Source: Nostoc sp. KVJ3 (GTDB lineage: Bacteria > Cyanobacteriota > Cyanobacteriia > Cyanobacteriales > Nostocaceae). Taken from it: a stretch of 64,000 bases of DNA. Positions 16,880-26,247 of this stretch are shown here, piece by piece. Numbering within the stretch: the first letter of the stretch is position 1; every line of letters begins with the position of its first letter. The notes below the pieces were generated by a model that did not search any database, had not been told where the DNA came from, and saw only the letters and a list, made by a program, of their open reading frames with translations. The position numbers were made by a program, and so were the translations under genes. The stretch spans positions 3,432,453 to 3,496,452 of the forward strand of contig NZ_WWFG01000002.1 in the NCBI RefSeq assembly GCF_026127265.1. Reading direction: 5' to 3'.

Positions 16880-17602
16880 ATGTCTAAAAAGTCCGATTCG
16901 CAGTTTCAAAATCTCTTTGCTTCACCTAAATCAACCAACTGGGACGAAAGATTAGGCCAAATAGCCTATCGCTTTAACCGAGAGTATCAATGTGAAACTT
17001 TTGAACTCCCAACCGAAGTCCAGGCGATGCCGATATTCCGCGAGTGGATTGGAGGTAGTTTTTCCGGGAGAATTGCTTCCCCTTTTTGGGAAGTTGCTCA
17101 ACCTCAAAAAAACCAGCACTGTATAGATATCGGCTGTGGTATCAGCTTTTTAATCTATCCTTGGCGAGATTGGCAAGCATTTTTTCATGGACAAGAAATC
17201 AGTAATGTGGCACGTGATACTCTTAATTCTCGCGGGCCACAGTTGAATTCTAAGCTGTTCAAAGGTGTTGAGTTAGGGGCGGCTCATCAGTTAAACTATT
17301 CACCAGAGCAGTTTGACCTTGCGATCGCAACTGGATTTAGCTGCTATTTTCCCCTGGAATATTGGAATGCTGTACTAGCAGAAGTCAAGCGGGTATTAAA
17401 ACCAGGTGGACATTTTGTATTTGACATCCTCAATCCAGAACAGCCTCTAGCAGAAGATTGGGCAGTTTTAGAAACCTATTTGGGGGCTGAGGTGTTTTTA
17501 GAGTCTGTAGCTGAGTGGGAAAAAACCATTAAGGCATCGGGTGCTAAAGTTGTAAGGCAGAAATCAGGAGAATTATTTCAGTTATACAAAGTGCGATTTT
17601 AA
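16880..17602 (+). CDS. Class I SAM-dependent methyltransferase
   Basis: 240 residues. Motif I CIDIGCGISFLIYPW (about 86-100) binds S-adenosylmethionine; the later LNYSPEQFDLAIATGFSCYFP and EVKRVLKPGGHFVFDILNP are the conserved strand 4 and post-motif III of Rossmann methyltransferases. Substrate unknown. It starts 42 bases after the kinase gene and may share its transcript. Confidence 0.85.
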   Translation: MSKKSDSQFQNLFASPKSTNWDERLGQIAYRFNREYQCETFELPTEVQAMPIFREWIGGSFSGRIASPFWEVAQPQKNQHCIDIGCGISFLIYPWRDWQAFFHGQEISNVARDTLNSRGPQLNSKLFKGVELGAAHQLNYSPEQFDLAIATGFSCYFPLEYWNAVLAEVKRVLKPGGHFVFDILNPEQPLAEDWAVLETYLGAEVFLESVAEWEKTIKASGAKVVRQKSGELFQLYKVRF

Positions 17603-17661
17603 AAATAAGTAGCTAGGCGTAAACAAATTAAAGTTTGTAGTCAGGACTTTAGTCCTAATAA

Positions 17662-17755
17662 GAGTGTTCCAAAAAATAAATGATCCAAAGCCCGTCATTG
17701 CTTCGCTTCGCTTCGCTCGCAATGACAATTGAGCATTTTTGTGCTTGGAGTACTC
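17662..17755. mobile_element. MITE family A, copy 2 (94 bp)
   Basis: Same ends as copy 1 (GAGTGTTCC... and ...TTGGAGTACTC), with a TAA direct repeat on each side (17659-17661 and 17756-17758). The core hairpin is CATTGC-TTCGCTTCGC...GCAATG. Confidence 0.75.
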
Positions 17756-17768
17756 TAAACCTTACTAT

Positions 17769-17836
17769 GAGCGATAAATCGCTCACTACGAACTTAGATT
17801 TTTTGTAGTAGAGACGTAGCACTGCTATGTCTCTAC
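17769..17836. repeat. Two short palindromes, one of the GAGACG hairpin family
   Basis: GAGCGATAAATCGCTC (17769-17784) and a 13-bp hairpin GTAGAGACGTAGC/GCTATGTCTCTAC (17808-17836, one G-T pair). The second belongs to a dispersed family seen at 22319, 30962, 34881, 41738, 41774 and 45943. Confidence 0.7.
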
Positions 17837-17885
17837 AAGGTTTTTGAATTACACATATTTCGTTTTTGGAGATGTCTATTTACCA

Positions 17886-18443
17886 TCACTCAGGAATCAG
17901 TGGACTTGATGGATCTAAAGAAGTTGTAAAAACAAAATAGATTACCCCAGTTCCAAGAATCATCACAGCGAGACTGAAAAGCAATACCCAACGGTCTGTT
18001 GGTTCATAAGTATCTTCTTCGATATCACGACGGACAGCGAAATAATGACTGGTTGATAGCCATACCGTAATCAAACCCACTAATGAGAAGACTAAACCTA
18101 ACTTCCAGCCGTTGCCAGGACGAGGTATTAAAGGTACTTGGAAAGCACGCAAACGGACAATAACGACCCCAAAACCTAAAAGAGCAATTCCTGTTCGCAT
18201 CCAAGCGAGGTAGGTACGCTCATTTGCTAAGTGATCTCTAACTCTAGACGGATTCAGTCTTCCTGGTTTTCTTTCAGCTTTATCTTCTTCTGTAGGTTTC
18301 AATTTTAACTGCATCAATAACACCCTTATCCCAAAAGCGGCTCGTCTTAAAATAATGCGGAGGTAATAGCAAATCTCCTTCCAGATGACTTGCACGAGGC
18401 GCAACAGTCGCGCTATTAAAATATACTTTTTGTGATTATACAT
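17886..18443 (-). CDS. DUF202 (YidH-type) membrane protein
   Basis: 185 residues. The DUF202 signature RDHLANERTYLAWMRTGIALLGFGVVIVRL lies at about 68-100, followed by two more membrane segments (LGLVFSLVGLITVWLSTSH and WVLLFSLAVMILGTGVIYFVF). The N-terminal 43 residues are basic and partly hydrophobic; an internal ATG at 18314 (MQLKLKPTEEDK) gives a 142-residue protein closer to the usual family length and could be the real start. Inner-membrane protein of unknown function. Confidence 0.78.
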   Translation of the reverse strand: MYNHKKYILIARLLRLVQVIWKEICYYLRIILRRAAFGIRVLLMQLKLKPTEEDKAERKPGRLNPSRVRDHLANERTYLAWMRTGIALLGFGVVIVRLRAFQVPLIPRPGNGWKLGLVFSLVGLITVWLSTSHYFAVRRDIEEDTYEPTDRWVLLFSLAVMILGTGVIYFVFTTSLDPSSPLIPE

Positions 18444-18545
18444 TTTTTTTCAAAATTTATTTTAATGCAGATATAGAAATAAAACAAGTCTGACCGAGTA
18501 ATTCGGAATTGATGCTACGAAGCAAGTCTAAGTAATAAGGAGTCA

Positions 18546-18616
18546 TAAAAAAACAGCCAACAATCAGAGAGATTTTTCACCAGTGCAAGTCAGGTTTTTC
18601 TCTAATTTTGGCTGTT
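18546..18616 (-). terminator. Terminator for the minus-strand secreted-protein gene
   Basis: On the minus strand AACAGCCAA (18608-18616) pairs with TTGGCTGTT (18552-18560), reinforced by an inner AGAGA/TCTCT pairing, and is followed by a run of seven or more T. Confidence 0.65.
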
Positions 18617-18669
18617 ACTCTGTTGAAATTGAGAACAATCATTCCCAAAATAGACTATGTAGTTCTATC

Positions 18670-19332
18670 TCAAGCTTGATTGGTAGGCGCATTAGGAACT
18701 CGTGTATCAATGAGAGTCTGCGATATATCTGGGATAAACCAGTTAGCCTTATTGCTGTCAACAACTTTCACAGTCGGTACATTCAATTCAATCGCCGCAG
18801 TATCTGGATTTGTCTTAATCACTAACTGAGTTCCATCAAGGATTTTGAGAGCAGCTGGCCCTATCAATTCTTCACCTTGACCATTAGGACTAGAGGTAAA
18901 ATTTGCTACCTTAACATCATTTGCTAGATAGATGCCGTCACAATCCCAGTTGTTTTTAGTAGACTGACCATTAGCTAGAAAATACAAACCGTTGTCGTAT
19001 ACGGCATCTTCATTGTCTTCACTATTTGGTCTTTTGCCGTATACTGCTATGGTATTACCTGTTTGGTTGTCGCATTTACCCCAGTTAATCCCTGTTTCTA
19101 AAGCATATTTTTGCAGTGTTAATTCCTCAGTTCTCTTTTGAATTTCTTCTGGTGTAAGACTTTCAACTTGAGTTTCGGCATCTTTTGCCTGAGAGAGTTC
19201 GTTAAGTGCTTGAGTGACTTCAATATAATCAGGGTTTTTGCTAAATTTTGGTCTATCAGCAAAAGATGGTTGAGCAAAGGCCAGATTGGCGACAATCATT
19301 AAGACAATTAGCAGAGATTTCCAGATTTTCAT
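18670..19332 (-). CDS. Secreted hypothetical protein
   Basis: 220 residues from the ATG at 19332 (MKIWKSLLIVLMIVANLAFAQPSFA), giving a clear signal peptide with AFA cleavage; an earlier in-frame ATG would bury it. The mature part has an acidic helix (ALNELSQAKDAETQVESLTPEEIQKR) and a Trp/Asp/Asn-rich region with two cysteines (WGKCDNQTGN, NWDCDGIYL). No family recognised. It lies 79 bases downstream of the CadD-like transporter gene on the same strand, so the two are probably co-expressed and may act together at the cell envelope. Confidence 0.65.
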   Translation of the reverse strand: MKIWKSLLIVLMIVANLAFAQPSFADRPKFSKNPDYIEVTQALNELSQAKDAETQVESLTPEEIQKRTEELTLQKYALETGINWGKCDNQTGNTIAVYGKRPNSEDNEDAVYDNGLYFLANGQSTKNNWDCDGIYLANDVKVANFTSSPNGQGEELIGPAALKILDGTQLVIKTNPDTAAIELNVPTVKVVDSNKANWFIPDISQTLIDTRVPNAPTNQA

Positions 19333-19411
19333 GTTTCGATTCCTGTTGATGGGTAAGATATTTTGTAGCTTTAAATTCATTTTCGTCAGAAAACTCATCA
19401 TGCACATCTTT

Positions 19412-20122
19412 CTAGATACTTAACTTTTCTTGTTCTTGATTCGACGGCTGAGTATTGAAACCTAAAATTAATGAGAATACATAACTAGAAACTACAGATA
19501 AAAGAGTCAATGTAACATTTTCTGTAACAATAAATACACCTAATCCAATTAATATACAAGGCACAAAAGTGTTGCCGTTCTCAGTTAAGAAGTTTGCGAT
19601 CGCAGGTAAGTAGGTTAATTTGTAAGCGGCATAACACCATACACCTACGAGTGTAAAGAATACACTTAGTATAATTAGCAGACTATCTAATTCTGAGTTG
19701 GCAAACAGAGGTATGTAGACACTGATATTATCACTACCATTGGCAAAGGCGATCGCAGCTACATTGCAAGTTTGCGGAGAGAGAAAACTGCTAATTATAG
19801 AGGGACAAGACGGATCGGTTTCTTCTTCGGCTTCCTCTGGTGAACCCTCTTCGCGTTTTAGTAAACTACTCACACCAATGATTATTGGCATTAAACCAAG
19901 TAGTCTAATCCAGTCTTGCGGTATAATCAGTCCACCAAAAAAACCGGGAAGGCTAGCAACGATCAATGCAGCAAAACCAAGATATTGACCAGCAAGGATG
20001 TGACGATTGCGGAAGGTTTTACTTATTTGCGAAAACAGCAACGTCAGAACGACAATATCATCGATGTTGGTAGCAGTGAATGCGGTAATCCCTGTGGTAA
20101 TTGCAGTTACTAAATCGCTCAT
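19412..20122 (-). CDS. CadD-like cadmium/cation resistance transporter
   Basis: 236 residues with about six membrane segments. TNIDDIVVLTLLFSQ near the N-terminus and AFANGSDNISVYIPLF in the centre are the two internal-repeat signatures of the CadD/LysE-related family, each with acidic residues inside the membrane that suit cation export. A polar loop (EEGSPEEAEEETDPSCPS) links the halves. The gene is divergent from the LysR gene at 20378, which may control it. Substrate could be Cd2+ or another divalent ion; unproven. Confidence 0.78.
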   Translation of the reverse strand: MSDLVTAITTGITAFTATNIDDIVVLTLLFSQISKTFRNRHILAGQYLGFAALIVASLPGFFGGLIIPQDWIRLLGLMPIIIGVSSLLKREEGSPEEAEEETDPSCPSIISSFLSPQTCNVAAIAFANGSDNISVYIPLFANSELDSLLIILSVFFTLVGVWCYAAYKLTYLPAIANFLTENGNTFVPCILIGLGVFIVTENVTLTLLSVVSSYVFSLILGFNTQPSNQEQEKLSI

Positions 20123-20147
20123 TTGTGGAAGTCCTTATTTTCATGGG

Positions 20148-20236
20148 AATTGGGCATGGGGAATTGGGCATTGGGCATTGGGCATTAATTATTTATTTAT
20201 TCTTTCTCCCCCTGCTCCCTCATCCTCCCCTACTCT
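20148..20236. repeat. TTGGGCATTGGG short tandem repeat tract
   Basis: Four to five degenerate heptamers (ATTGGGC) followed by a C-rich tract (CTCCCCCTGCTCCCTCATCC), in the divergent promoter region of the CadD-like and LysR genes. Confidence 0.7.
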
Positions 20237-20377
20237 TTATTTGGTCGTTTGAGTCCGTGCCGAAGCCTTGATTTATACTTTAAGTGAAACTAACCGATAG
20301 AATCAAATGCTTTTGTTTGTCAAAATGATAAATGAAAGTGATTAAAAATTTGACACCAAGTTGTAGGGATACCATAA

Positions 20378-21343
20378 ATGGCAGGAATGACGCTTGAACA
20401 GCTAAAAATATTTTTAGCTGTGGCGCAGCACTTACACTTTACTCGTGCAGCAGAGGAGCTTTATATTACACAACCTGCTGTCAGTGCAGCAATCCACAAC
20501 TTAGAGCAAGAATATGGTGTAAAACTATTCCATCGGATTGGTCGCCATATTGAGATTGCTGAGGCTGGTAAATTATTGCAAGTAGAAGCGCAGAAAATTC
20601 TCGACCAAGTTTCCTTGACTGAAAGGGGATTGCGAGAATTGAACAATCTGCAACGGGGTGAGTTGAAATTAGGATCGAGTCTGACAATTGGTAACTATTG
20701 GCTACCAAGTAAGATTAGTGAGTTTAAGAGCTTATATCCCGGTATTCAGATTAACTGTAGCCTGGCCAATACAGAAGAAATTTGTCTAGGAACGGCGACA
20801 GGACAGTTTGATTTAGGTTTGGTGGAAGGAGATGTAAAGCCAGCGCTCCAGAATACTCTAGACTATGAAATAGTGGGGAGCGATCGCTTGCAAATTGTGG
20901 TAGGTCAAAAACACCCTTGGTTTGAATGGGGAGAAATTGACTTAAGCCAATTGACTCAAACCCTTTGGGTGATGCGTGAACCAGGTTCGGGAACCCAGCA
21001 AAGGTTTGAGGAAGCTTTACAAAATTGGGGAATCAATCTCAATGAATTAAATGTAATTTTAGTCTTCAATAGTGGAGAGATGACAAAAGCTGCGATCGAA
21101 GATGGTGTTGGTGCCATTGGAATTTCTGAGTTGATGGTAAAAAAAGAAATACAATTAGGGACTCTGCGGGCAATTCGAGTGATTGATAATAGAGAAGGCA
21201 AGGGTGCGATTGCAGAAATAGTTCGACCTTTTTTCAAGCTCAAGCATCGTCAGCGTTTTCAAACCGCTCTTTCCAAAGTCTTTGAAAAAATGTTGATATC
21301 GTCTATATTAGATGGCTCACATCAATATGTATCGGTTATTTAA
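20378..21343 (+). CDS. LysR-family transcriptional regulator
   Basis: 321 residues. The N-terminal winged helix (MTLEQLKIFLAVAQHLHFTRAAEELYITQPAVSAAIHNLE, then LFHRIGR) is diagnostic; the rest is a periplasmic-binding-like effector domain (GELKLGSSLTIGNYWLP, LVEGDV, VVGQKHPW, GIGISELMV). The divergent arrangement with the CadD-like transporter, 255 bases apart, is the classical layout of a LysR gene and its target. The effector is unknown. Start could also be the ATG at codon 4. Confidence 0.88.
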   Translation: MAGMTLEQLKIFLAVAQHLHFTRAAEELYITQPAVSAAIHNLEQEYGVKLFHRIGRHIEIAEAGKLLQVEAQKILDQVSLTERGLRELNNLQRGELKLGSSLTIGNYWLPSKISEFKSLYPGIQINCSLANTEEICLGTATGQFDLGLVEGDVKPALQNTLDYEIVGSDRLQIVVGQKHPWFEWGEIDLSQLTQTLWVMREPGSGTQQRFEEALQNWGINLNELNVILVFNSGEMTKAAIEDGVGAIGISELMVKKEIQLGTLRAIRVIDNREGKGAIAEIVRPFFKLKHRQRFQTALSKVFEKMLISSILDGSHQYVSVI

Positions 21344-21411
21344 ACTAACCTGAGTTGAACGGCTCATGTAATAACCGCCTAATTAGTTTAATAAAGAAAT
21401 CTCTCCCTCTA

Positions 21412-21563
21412 ATATCATGTTCGGTTAAATAATTGTCATTGCGAACAAAGTGAAGCAATCCCAAAAGCCTTGCGTTCGCGAAGCGTGTCCGAAGGACTTA
21501 TGCTTTGTTCCACTTCGTTGCATTCGCAATGACACATAACAAGTGATTTGCCGGACATGATAT
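21412..21563. mobile_element. MITE with ATATCATGT ends and GTCATTGCG core (152 bp)
   Basis: ATATCATGT-T/C-CGG ends (21412 and, inverted, to 21563) and a core in which GTCATTGCGAA pairs at distance with TTCGCAATGAC (about 21434-21534). The GTCATTGCG core resembles that of MITE family A but the ends differ. Confidence 0.6.
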
Positions 21564-21619
21564 AAGGTGTACACACAAGTATTGCCGCAGCATATCTTTA
21601 TTAATAAATCTCGCACTGC

Positions 21620-21784
21620 GTTTCTACCCCGCCTCGGAATGAATTCCGAGTCTGATAGCTGAAGTCCACTTAAGTGGACTTTTGCTATCAGCCCTGAACT
21701 TCAGTTATCGGCGGGAGTCGGTCAGCGTGACAGTTTCACTCTGACAAAAGCGATTTGGATTAAGACTGAGGGGTTAGACCCCCT
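21620..21784. repeat. Multi-hairpin structured element, copy 1
   Basis: An outer stem CCCGCC/GGCGGG (21628-21633, 21710-21715) encloses CTCGGAAT/ATTCCGAG (21633-21650) and a 7-bp TGATAGC/GCTATCA stem capped by AGTCCACTTAAGTGGACT (21663-21680). After it come GTCAG-GTGA hairpin 21721-21745 and GAGGGGTTAGACCCCCT. Linkers match the element at 46051-46155 while stems differ. Confidence 0.65.
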
Positions 21785-21831
21785 ATCAACTCTCCAGCGC
21801 GGGCGTATTTTTACAAAAGTGAGATGCTACC

Positions 21832-22209
21832 TTACACTTTCTGCATATTTCTACTGATAGGGTCAAAACCTTTAGAAAACCGCGTACTTTCATCGTAGTA
21901 AGCGCCAGTCAAATTTGCTCCATACAACTTAGCATAATTAAGCTTGGCTCCCCGGAGATTTGCTTCATTCAGCTTAACACCGCTCAAATTAGCTCTAGTC
22001 AAGTTCGCTTTAGCTAAATTAGTTCTACTCAAATCTGCTCCCCAGAGTTTAGCTTTAGCTAAGTTAACTCCACTTAAGTCAGATCCCCATAAATTAATTC
22101 CGGGCAAATAGGCTCCAACCAGCTTGTTCCTACTCAAGTTGACGGCTGGAAAATATCTTTCCCCTGCTGCAAAACGCCGTTTTAATTCCTCTATGTTCAC
22201 GATCTCCAC
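21832..22209 (-). CDS. Pentapeptide-repeat protein
   Basis: 125 residues with about 13 consecutive A(N/D/K)L-x-x repeats (LSGVNLAKAKLWGADLSRTNL...), which fold as a right-handed quadrilateral beta helix. The N-terminus (MEIVNIEELKRRFAAGERYFPAVNLSRNKL) is the usual lead-in. Function in cyanobacteria is mostly unknown; some related proteins mimic DNA. Monocistronic. Confidence 0.85.
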   Translation of the reverse strand: MEIVNIEELKRRFAAGERYFPAVNLSRNKLVGAYLPGINLWGSDLSGVNLAKAKLWGADLSRTNLAKANLTRANLSGVKLNEANLRGAKLNYAKLYGANLTGAYYDESTRFSKGFDPISRNMQKV

Positions 22210-22614
22210 CCAACAAGAATCAAACTTCTATCTCTAAGATACTTTTCAGCAAAATATGCTTCTTCTGTAGCCGCCATCAGACATTTCCAAAAATGAAATA
22301 TGCGTTATCCCTAAACCTTGTAGAGACTTAGCACTGCTACGTCTCTACATTCTTTTTCACTCCTATGTCTAATATACATACCTGATAGAAAATTTTCTAG
22401 CAATTTCTCCCTTTTAATATTTGAGCAGATGTCATTTTTTGCCACAATAAGCAGATTTATTTTATTAACTCTTCTAGCTAAGTTATGACAACACAAGTGC
22501 GTAGTTAGGCTACAGTACTGTTCAAATTGTGGAAGAAATTATTTTTAGTCCGCTTTAACTGTAAAATTACCTCAACATGAGATTATATTTAATTATTTAC
22601 TTACAGAAACAGTT
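22210..22614. other. Intergenic region, one GAGACG-type hairpin
   Basis: No gene seen. A palindrome TGTAGAGACTTAGC/GCTACGTCTCTACA lies at 22319-22349. The rest is AT-rich upstream DNA of the anion-transporter genes. Confidence 0.6.
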
Positions 22615-23940
22615 ATGGTCTTTAAAACAGCAACCGAACAGCTGATTACCCTAAAAAATGTCAACAAATCTTATCAGCAGCCCAACGGCCAACAGATTGT
22701 CATCCTGGAAAATATCAATCTTGAGCTGCGTCCAGGCGAGATTGTTGCATTGCTAGGGCCTTCTGGTTCCGGGAAATCTACTTTAATGCGGATAGTGGCT
22801 GGGTTGATTCCCCCCAGTGAAGGCGAAGTCATATATCATAATCGTCCCCTAGTTGGTTTAAATCCTGGGGTAGCAATTGTTTTTCAAAGTTTTGCCCTTT
22901 ATCCTTGGTTAACTGTACTTGAGAATGTGGAACTAGGTTTAAAAGCAAAAGGAGAAGCGCCAGATCCTCGACGGCAAAAGGCGCTACGGATGATTGATAT
23001 TATTGGTTTGGACGGGTTTGAAAATGCCTATCCCAAAGAACTTTCTGGGGGAATGCGTCAGCGAGTTGGATTTGCGAGGGCTTTAGCCGTAGAACCAGAA
23101 CTGTTATGTATGGATGAGCCGTTTTCCGCATTAGATGTACTAACAGCAGAAAACTTGCGGTTTGAGTTATTAGATTTGTGGTTAGAACGTCGCATCCCCA
23201 CCCAAGCCATTCTCATTGTCACCCACGGGATTGAAGAAGCAGTAATTATGGCGGATCGGATTATTGTTCTGGGGCGCAATCCGGGGAGAATTCGGGCTGA
23301 CTTATCTGTGACTTTACCCCATTACCGCGATCGCAAACACCCAAGTTTTCAAGCCCTAGTAGATCAAGTTTATACAATCATCACCAATCCCGAATTAGAA
23401 AAAATTGCGCTACCAACCACTACCTCTGTAGAACCTACACCCCCACCAGCAAAATATCAGTCTTTACCATCTGTAAGAATTGGTTCTATCGCCGGTCTTT
23501 TGGAACTTTTAGAAGATCGTCAGGAAAAAGATTTATATCGGCTTGCTCAAGAATTACAGCTAGAAGTAGATGAGATTTTACCAATTGTGGAAGCTGCTAA
23601 ATTAATGGATTTTGTAGAACTGGCAGAAGGTGATATCAGCTTGAAACCAGTCGGACAACAGTTTATTAATGGTGGTATTGACGATCGCAAACAAATCATG
23701 CGATCGCAACTCTTAGCTAATATTCGCTTGGTACAACAAATTTATCGTCTTCTAGAAGCGAAAAATAATCAACGCATTCCCGAAGAACTGGTTTTAGATA
23801 TCCTAGAAAGTCACTTTAGTCCACAAGAAGCCGAACGACAATTAAAAACTGTCGTTGATTGGGGTCGTTACGCCGAAATATATGGCTACGATGAGCCATC
23901 AGGACAAATCTTTTTAGAGCAAGTTGCTATTAGTAATTAG
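22615..23940 (+). CDS. ABC transporter ATPase, nitrate/sulfonate type with C-terminal AAA-associated domain
   Basis: 441 residues. ATPase core (about 10-250): Walker A GPSGSGKST, Q-loop VFQSFALYPWLTV, signature LSGGMRQRVGFARAL, Walker B LLCMDEPFSALD and H-loop VTHGIEEA. The YPWLTV Q-loop is typical of NitT/TauT anion importers. Residues about 290-440 form the helical AAA-associated domain found in transporters with fused permeases. It should drive uptake with the permease encoded 40 bases downstream. No substrate-binding protein gene is nearby. Substrate probably an oxyanion or organic anion. Confidence 0.88.
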   Translation: MVFKTATEQLITLKNVNKSYQQPNGQQIVILENINLELRPGEIVALLGPSGSGKSTLMRIVAGLIPPSEGEVIYHNRPLVGLNPGVAIVFQSFALYPWLTVLENVELGLKAKGEAPDPRRQKALRMIDIIGLDGFENAYPKELSGGMRQRVGFARALAVEPELLCMDEPFSALDVLTAENLRFELLDLWLERRIPTQAILIVTHGIEEAVIMADRIIVLGRNPGRIRADLSVTLPHYRDRKHPSFQALVDQVYTIITNPELEKIALPTTTSVEPTPPPAKYQSLPSVRIGSIAGLLELLEDRQEKDLYRLAQELQLEVDEILPIVEAAKLMDFVELAEGDISLKPVGQQFINGGIDDRKQIMRSQLLANIRLVQQIYRLLEAKNNQRIPEELVLDILESHFSPQEAERQLKTVVDWGRYAEIYGYDEPSGQIFLEQVAISN

Positions 23941-23980
23941 TCAATTTTCATTAATTATTCTCCCTCATCTCCCCACTCTT

Positions 23981-25720
23981 ATGACCCGACCTCTCACTCC
24001 TGCTAATAAAACTCTAGGACGTAGCAATTGGACTTGGCAAGATGGATTACTGATTATGGTAATTTTATCTTTCATTGTGGCAATTATTAGAACTGCTTCT
24101 AAATTTAGCGGTACTTTTGAACCTGAACTCACAATTTCTACAAACATCAATGCTTTGCCAGGATATTCAGCCCAAACCTTGATCCGCATGGGACTGGCTT
24201 ACTTTTTATCTCTAATTTTCACCCTATTGTATGCCTCTGCTGCTCATCGCTCCCGAATTGCAGAGCGGATTTTAATTCCGATGTTGGATATTCTGCAATC
24301 GATTCCAGTATTGTCTTTTTTACCAGGTGTGGTACTGGCTTTGATTTCTCTGTTTCCCGGTCAGAGAATTGGTGTAGAACTAGCAGCAATTTTGCTAATT
24401 TTTACTGGAATGACCTGGAATATGACATTTAGTTTTTACCAATCTCTCCAAAGTATTCCGCAAGAATTGCTAGAAGCAGCGCGAGTTTATCGGCTTAATC
24501 CTTGGCAACGCTTTTGGACATTAGAGTTACCATCTGGTGTAATTGGTTTGGTGTGGAATAGTGTAATGTCGGTAGCTGGAGGTTGGTTTTTCTTAATTGC
24601 TATTGAGTCATTTACTTTAGGGAATAAAGATTTTCGTTTACCAGGATTAGGCTCTTTTTTAGGCACAGCAGCTAACAAAGGAGACTTTAAAGCTATATTT
24701 TGGGGCTTGGCGGTGCTGATTGGGATCATTGTCGCAACTGATTTTTTTGTGTGGCGGCCCCTGATTGCTTGGGCAGAAAGATTTAAGTTTGAGATGATTG
24801 AAACTGAAAATCCCCCCCAATCGTGGGTGTTAGATATTTTCAGGCGATCGCCAACTTTACGCGCAATTAGCGATCGCGTTTTTCAACCACTACAAACAGT
24901 CATAGATGACAGTTTAATTCGTTCGTTTCCCGTGCGTTCTGTGCCTGTAAATGCCAAAGGTAGCCTAAATTTACCGAGTTTTATAAATTGGGTATTTGTC
25001 AGCGGCTTCGCCTTAATTGTCCTTTGGGGTACTTGGGAAGCCGTGCTACTATTACGAACTTTAAGCTGGGATGATTGGCAACAGGTAATCAAGGGCGCTA
25101 TGTTAACGGCGTTGCGGGTGATAATTGCTTTGATATTATCACTGTTGTGGACAGTACCTGTAGGAGTAGCCATTGGTCGCAATCGACGGCTAGCTCAAGT
25201 ATTGCAACCATTAGTCCAAATCGCCGCCTCGGTACCAGCAACAGCCTTATTTCCAGTGCTGCTACTGGGTTTAACCCGCATCGCCGGCGGTTTGCAGATT
25301 GGTGCGATCGCTCTGATGATGCTAGGAACAATGTGGTATATCCTGTTTAATGTCATTGCTGGCGCACAGTCAATTCCCTCAGACCTTATCGAAGCTGCTT
25401 CAGTATATAAACTGTCAACTTTGCAACGCTGGAAAACTTTAATTTTACCCGCAATCTTTCCCTACCTAATTACAGGAATTATTACCGCCGTAGGCGGTGC
25501 TTGGAACGCTAGTATTGTCAGTGAGTACGTTACATTTCAAGGGCGAGTAATTAGTACTTCTGGATTGGGAGCAACAATTTCTCATGCCACAGCCACAGGC
25601 AATTTTTCCCTATTATTAGCTTCGACAGTGATCATGTCGCTATTAGTCGTATTGACCAATCGTTTGATTTGGCGACCTCTTTACAATCTAGCTCAAGAGA
25701 AATATCAACTATTAGTTTAA
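23981..25720 (+). CDS. Duplicated ABC permease for anion transport
   Basis: 579 residues from the ATG at 23981; an earlier TTG would overlap the ATPase gene. Two BPD-type permease domains lie in one chain: about 60-270 (EAA loop LPSGVIGLVWNSVMS...) and 340-565 (EAASVYKLSTLQRWKTLILPAIFPYL). The EAARVY..../EAASVY.... loops contact the ATPase. One ATPase gene plus this fused permease make a complete membrane unit, as in the COG4986 family. Confidence 0.87.
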   Translation: MTRPLTPANKTLGRSNWTWQDGLLIMVILSFIVAIIRTASKFSGTFEPELTISTNINALPGYSAQTLIRMGLAYFLSLIFTLLYASAAHRSRIAERILIPMLDILQSIPVLSFLPGVVLALISLFPGQRIGVELAAILLIFTGMTWNMTFSFYQSLQSIPQELLEAARVYRLNPWQRFWTLELPSGVIGLVWNSVMSVAGGWFFLIAIESFTLGNKDFRLPGLGSFLGTAANKGDFKAIFWGLAVLIGIIVATDFFVWRPLIAWAERFKFEMIETENPPQSWVLDIFRRSPTLRAISDRVFQPLQTVIDDSLIRSFPVRSVPVNAKGSLNLPSFINWVFVSGFALIVLWGTWEAVLLLRTLSWDDWQQVIKGAMLTALRVIIALILSLLWTVPVGVAIGRNRRLAQVLQPLVQIAASVPATALFPVLLLGLTRIAGGLQIGAIALMMLGTMWYILFNVIAGAQSIPSDLIEAASVYKLSTLQRWKTLILPAIFPYLITGIITAVGGAWNASIVSEYVTFQGRVISTSGLGATISHATATGNFSLLLASTVIMSLLVVLTNRLIWRPLYNLAQEKYQLLV

Positions 25721-25851
25721 TAATTTCTTTGCGAGGCTGCGCCGAATTTTTTGCTCTCTTCTTTCTTCTGTCTGTGTTGCGCCAGTTGCTACAAGTTGGG
25801 GAACCCACCCAACGCACTGGCTTCTCTACGCCTAGAAGGTAGGCTGTTAAC

Positions 25852-26023
25852 CAATACTTTTCGGTTAAGTCCAAAAACAGGTAGATTGAGAGTTGTCGGC
25901 TAGTCAAAAAAACTCGTTCCAAATTCCGTCTAAAAAGCCTGTTCATCGTGGCACTGGTACTCAACGCCACCCACTCAATTTTTCCATTATTAATACTGCT
26001 CAATTCTTAACCGAAAAGTATTG
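25852..26023. mobile_element. MITE with 18-bp inverted repeats (172 bp)
   Basis: A perfect 18-bp terminal inverted repeat, CAATACTTTTCGGTTAAG, at 25852-25869 and inverted at 26006-26023. The interior has an open frame on the minus strand but no recognisable transposase, so it is a non-autonomous element or deletion derivative. It lies in the 527-base gap downstream of the permease gene, where no gene is seen. Confidence 0.75.
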
Positions 26024-26247
26024 AACTCCTGTGGTCTCTCAACATTAATGCTGAACCAGTTGGTATTAAATTTTCACGTATATACCTGGTATTACCATCA
26101 AGTTCTGATTTTTTCTAACATTTTTGTGATATGAATCACTGATTACGTGTAATTATAATCACATAATGTTAATGTTCTATATCAATTAGTCGCCCAAGAA
26201 AATGTTCCACACTTGAGGTAACAAATTGTTTACCTGTCCTAACCAAG

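Noticed and set aside
21425..21616. 63-residue minus-strand frame
   Set aside because: It is formed by the MITE at 21412-21563 and its flank.
22501..22513. NtcA site GTA-TAC upstream of the anion ABC transporter
   Set aside because: The spacing is 7 instead of the required 8 bases.
25632..26003. 123-residue minus-strand frame
   Set aside because: Half lies inside the permease gene antisense, half is MITE sequence without transposase features.
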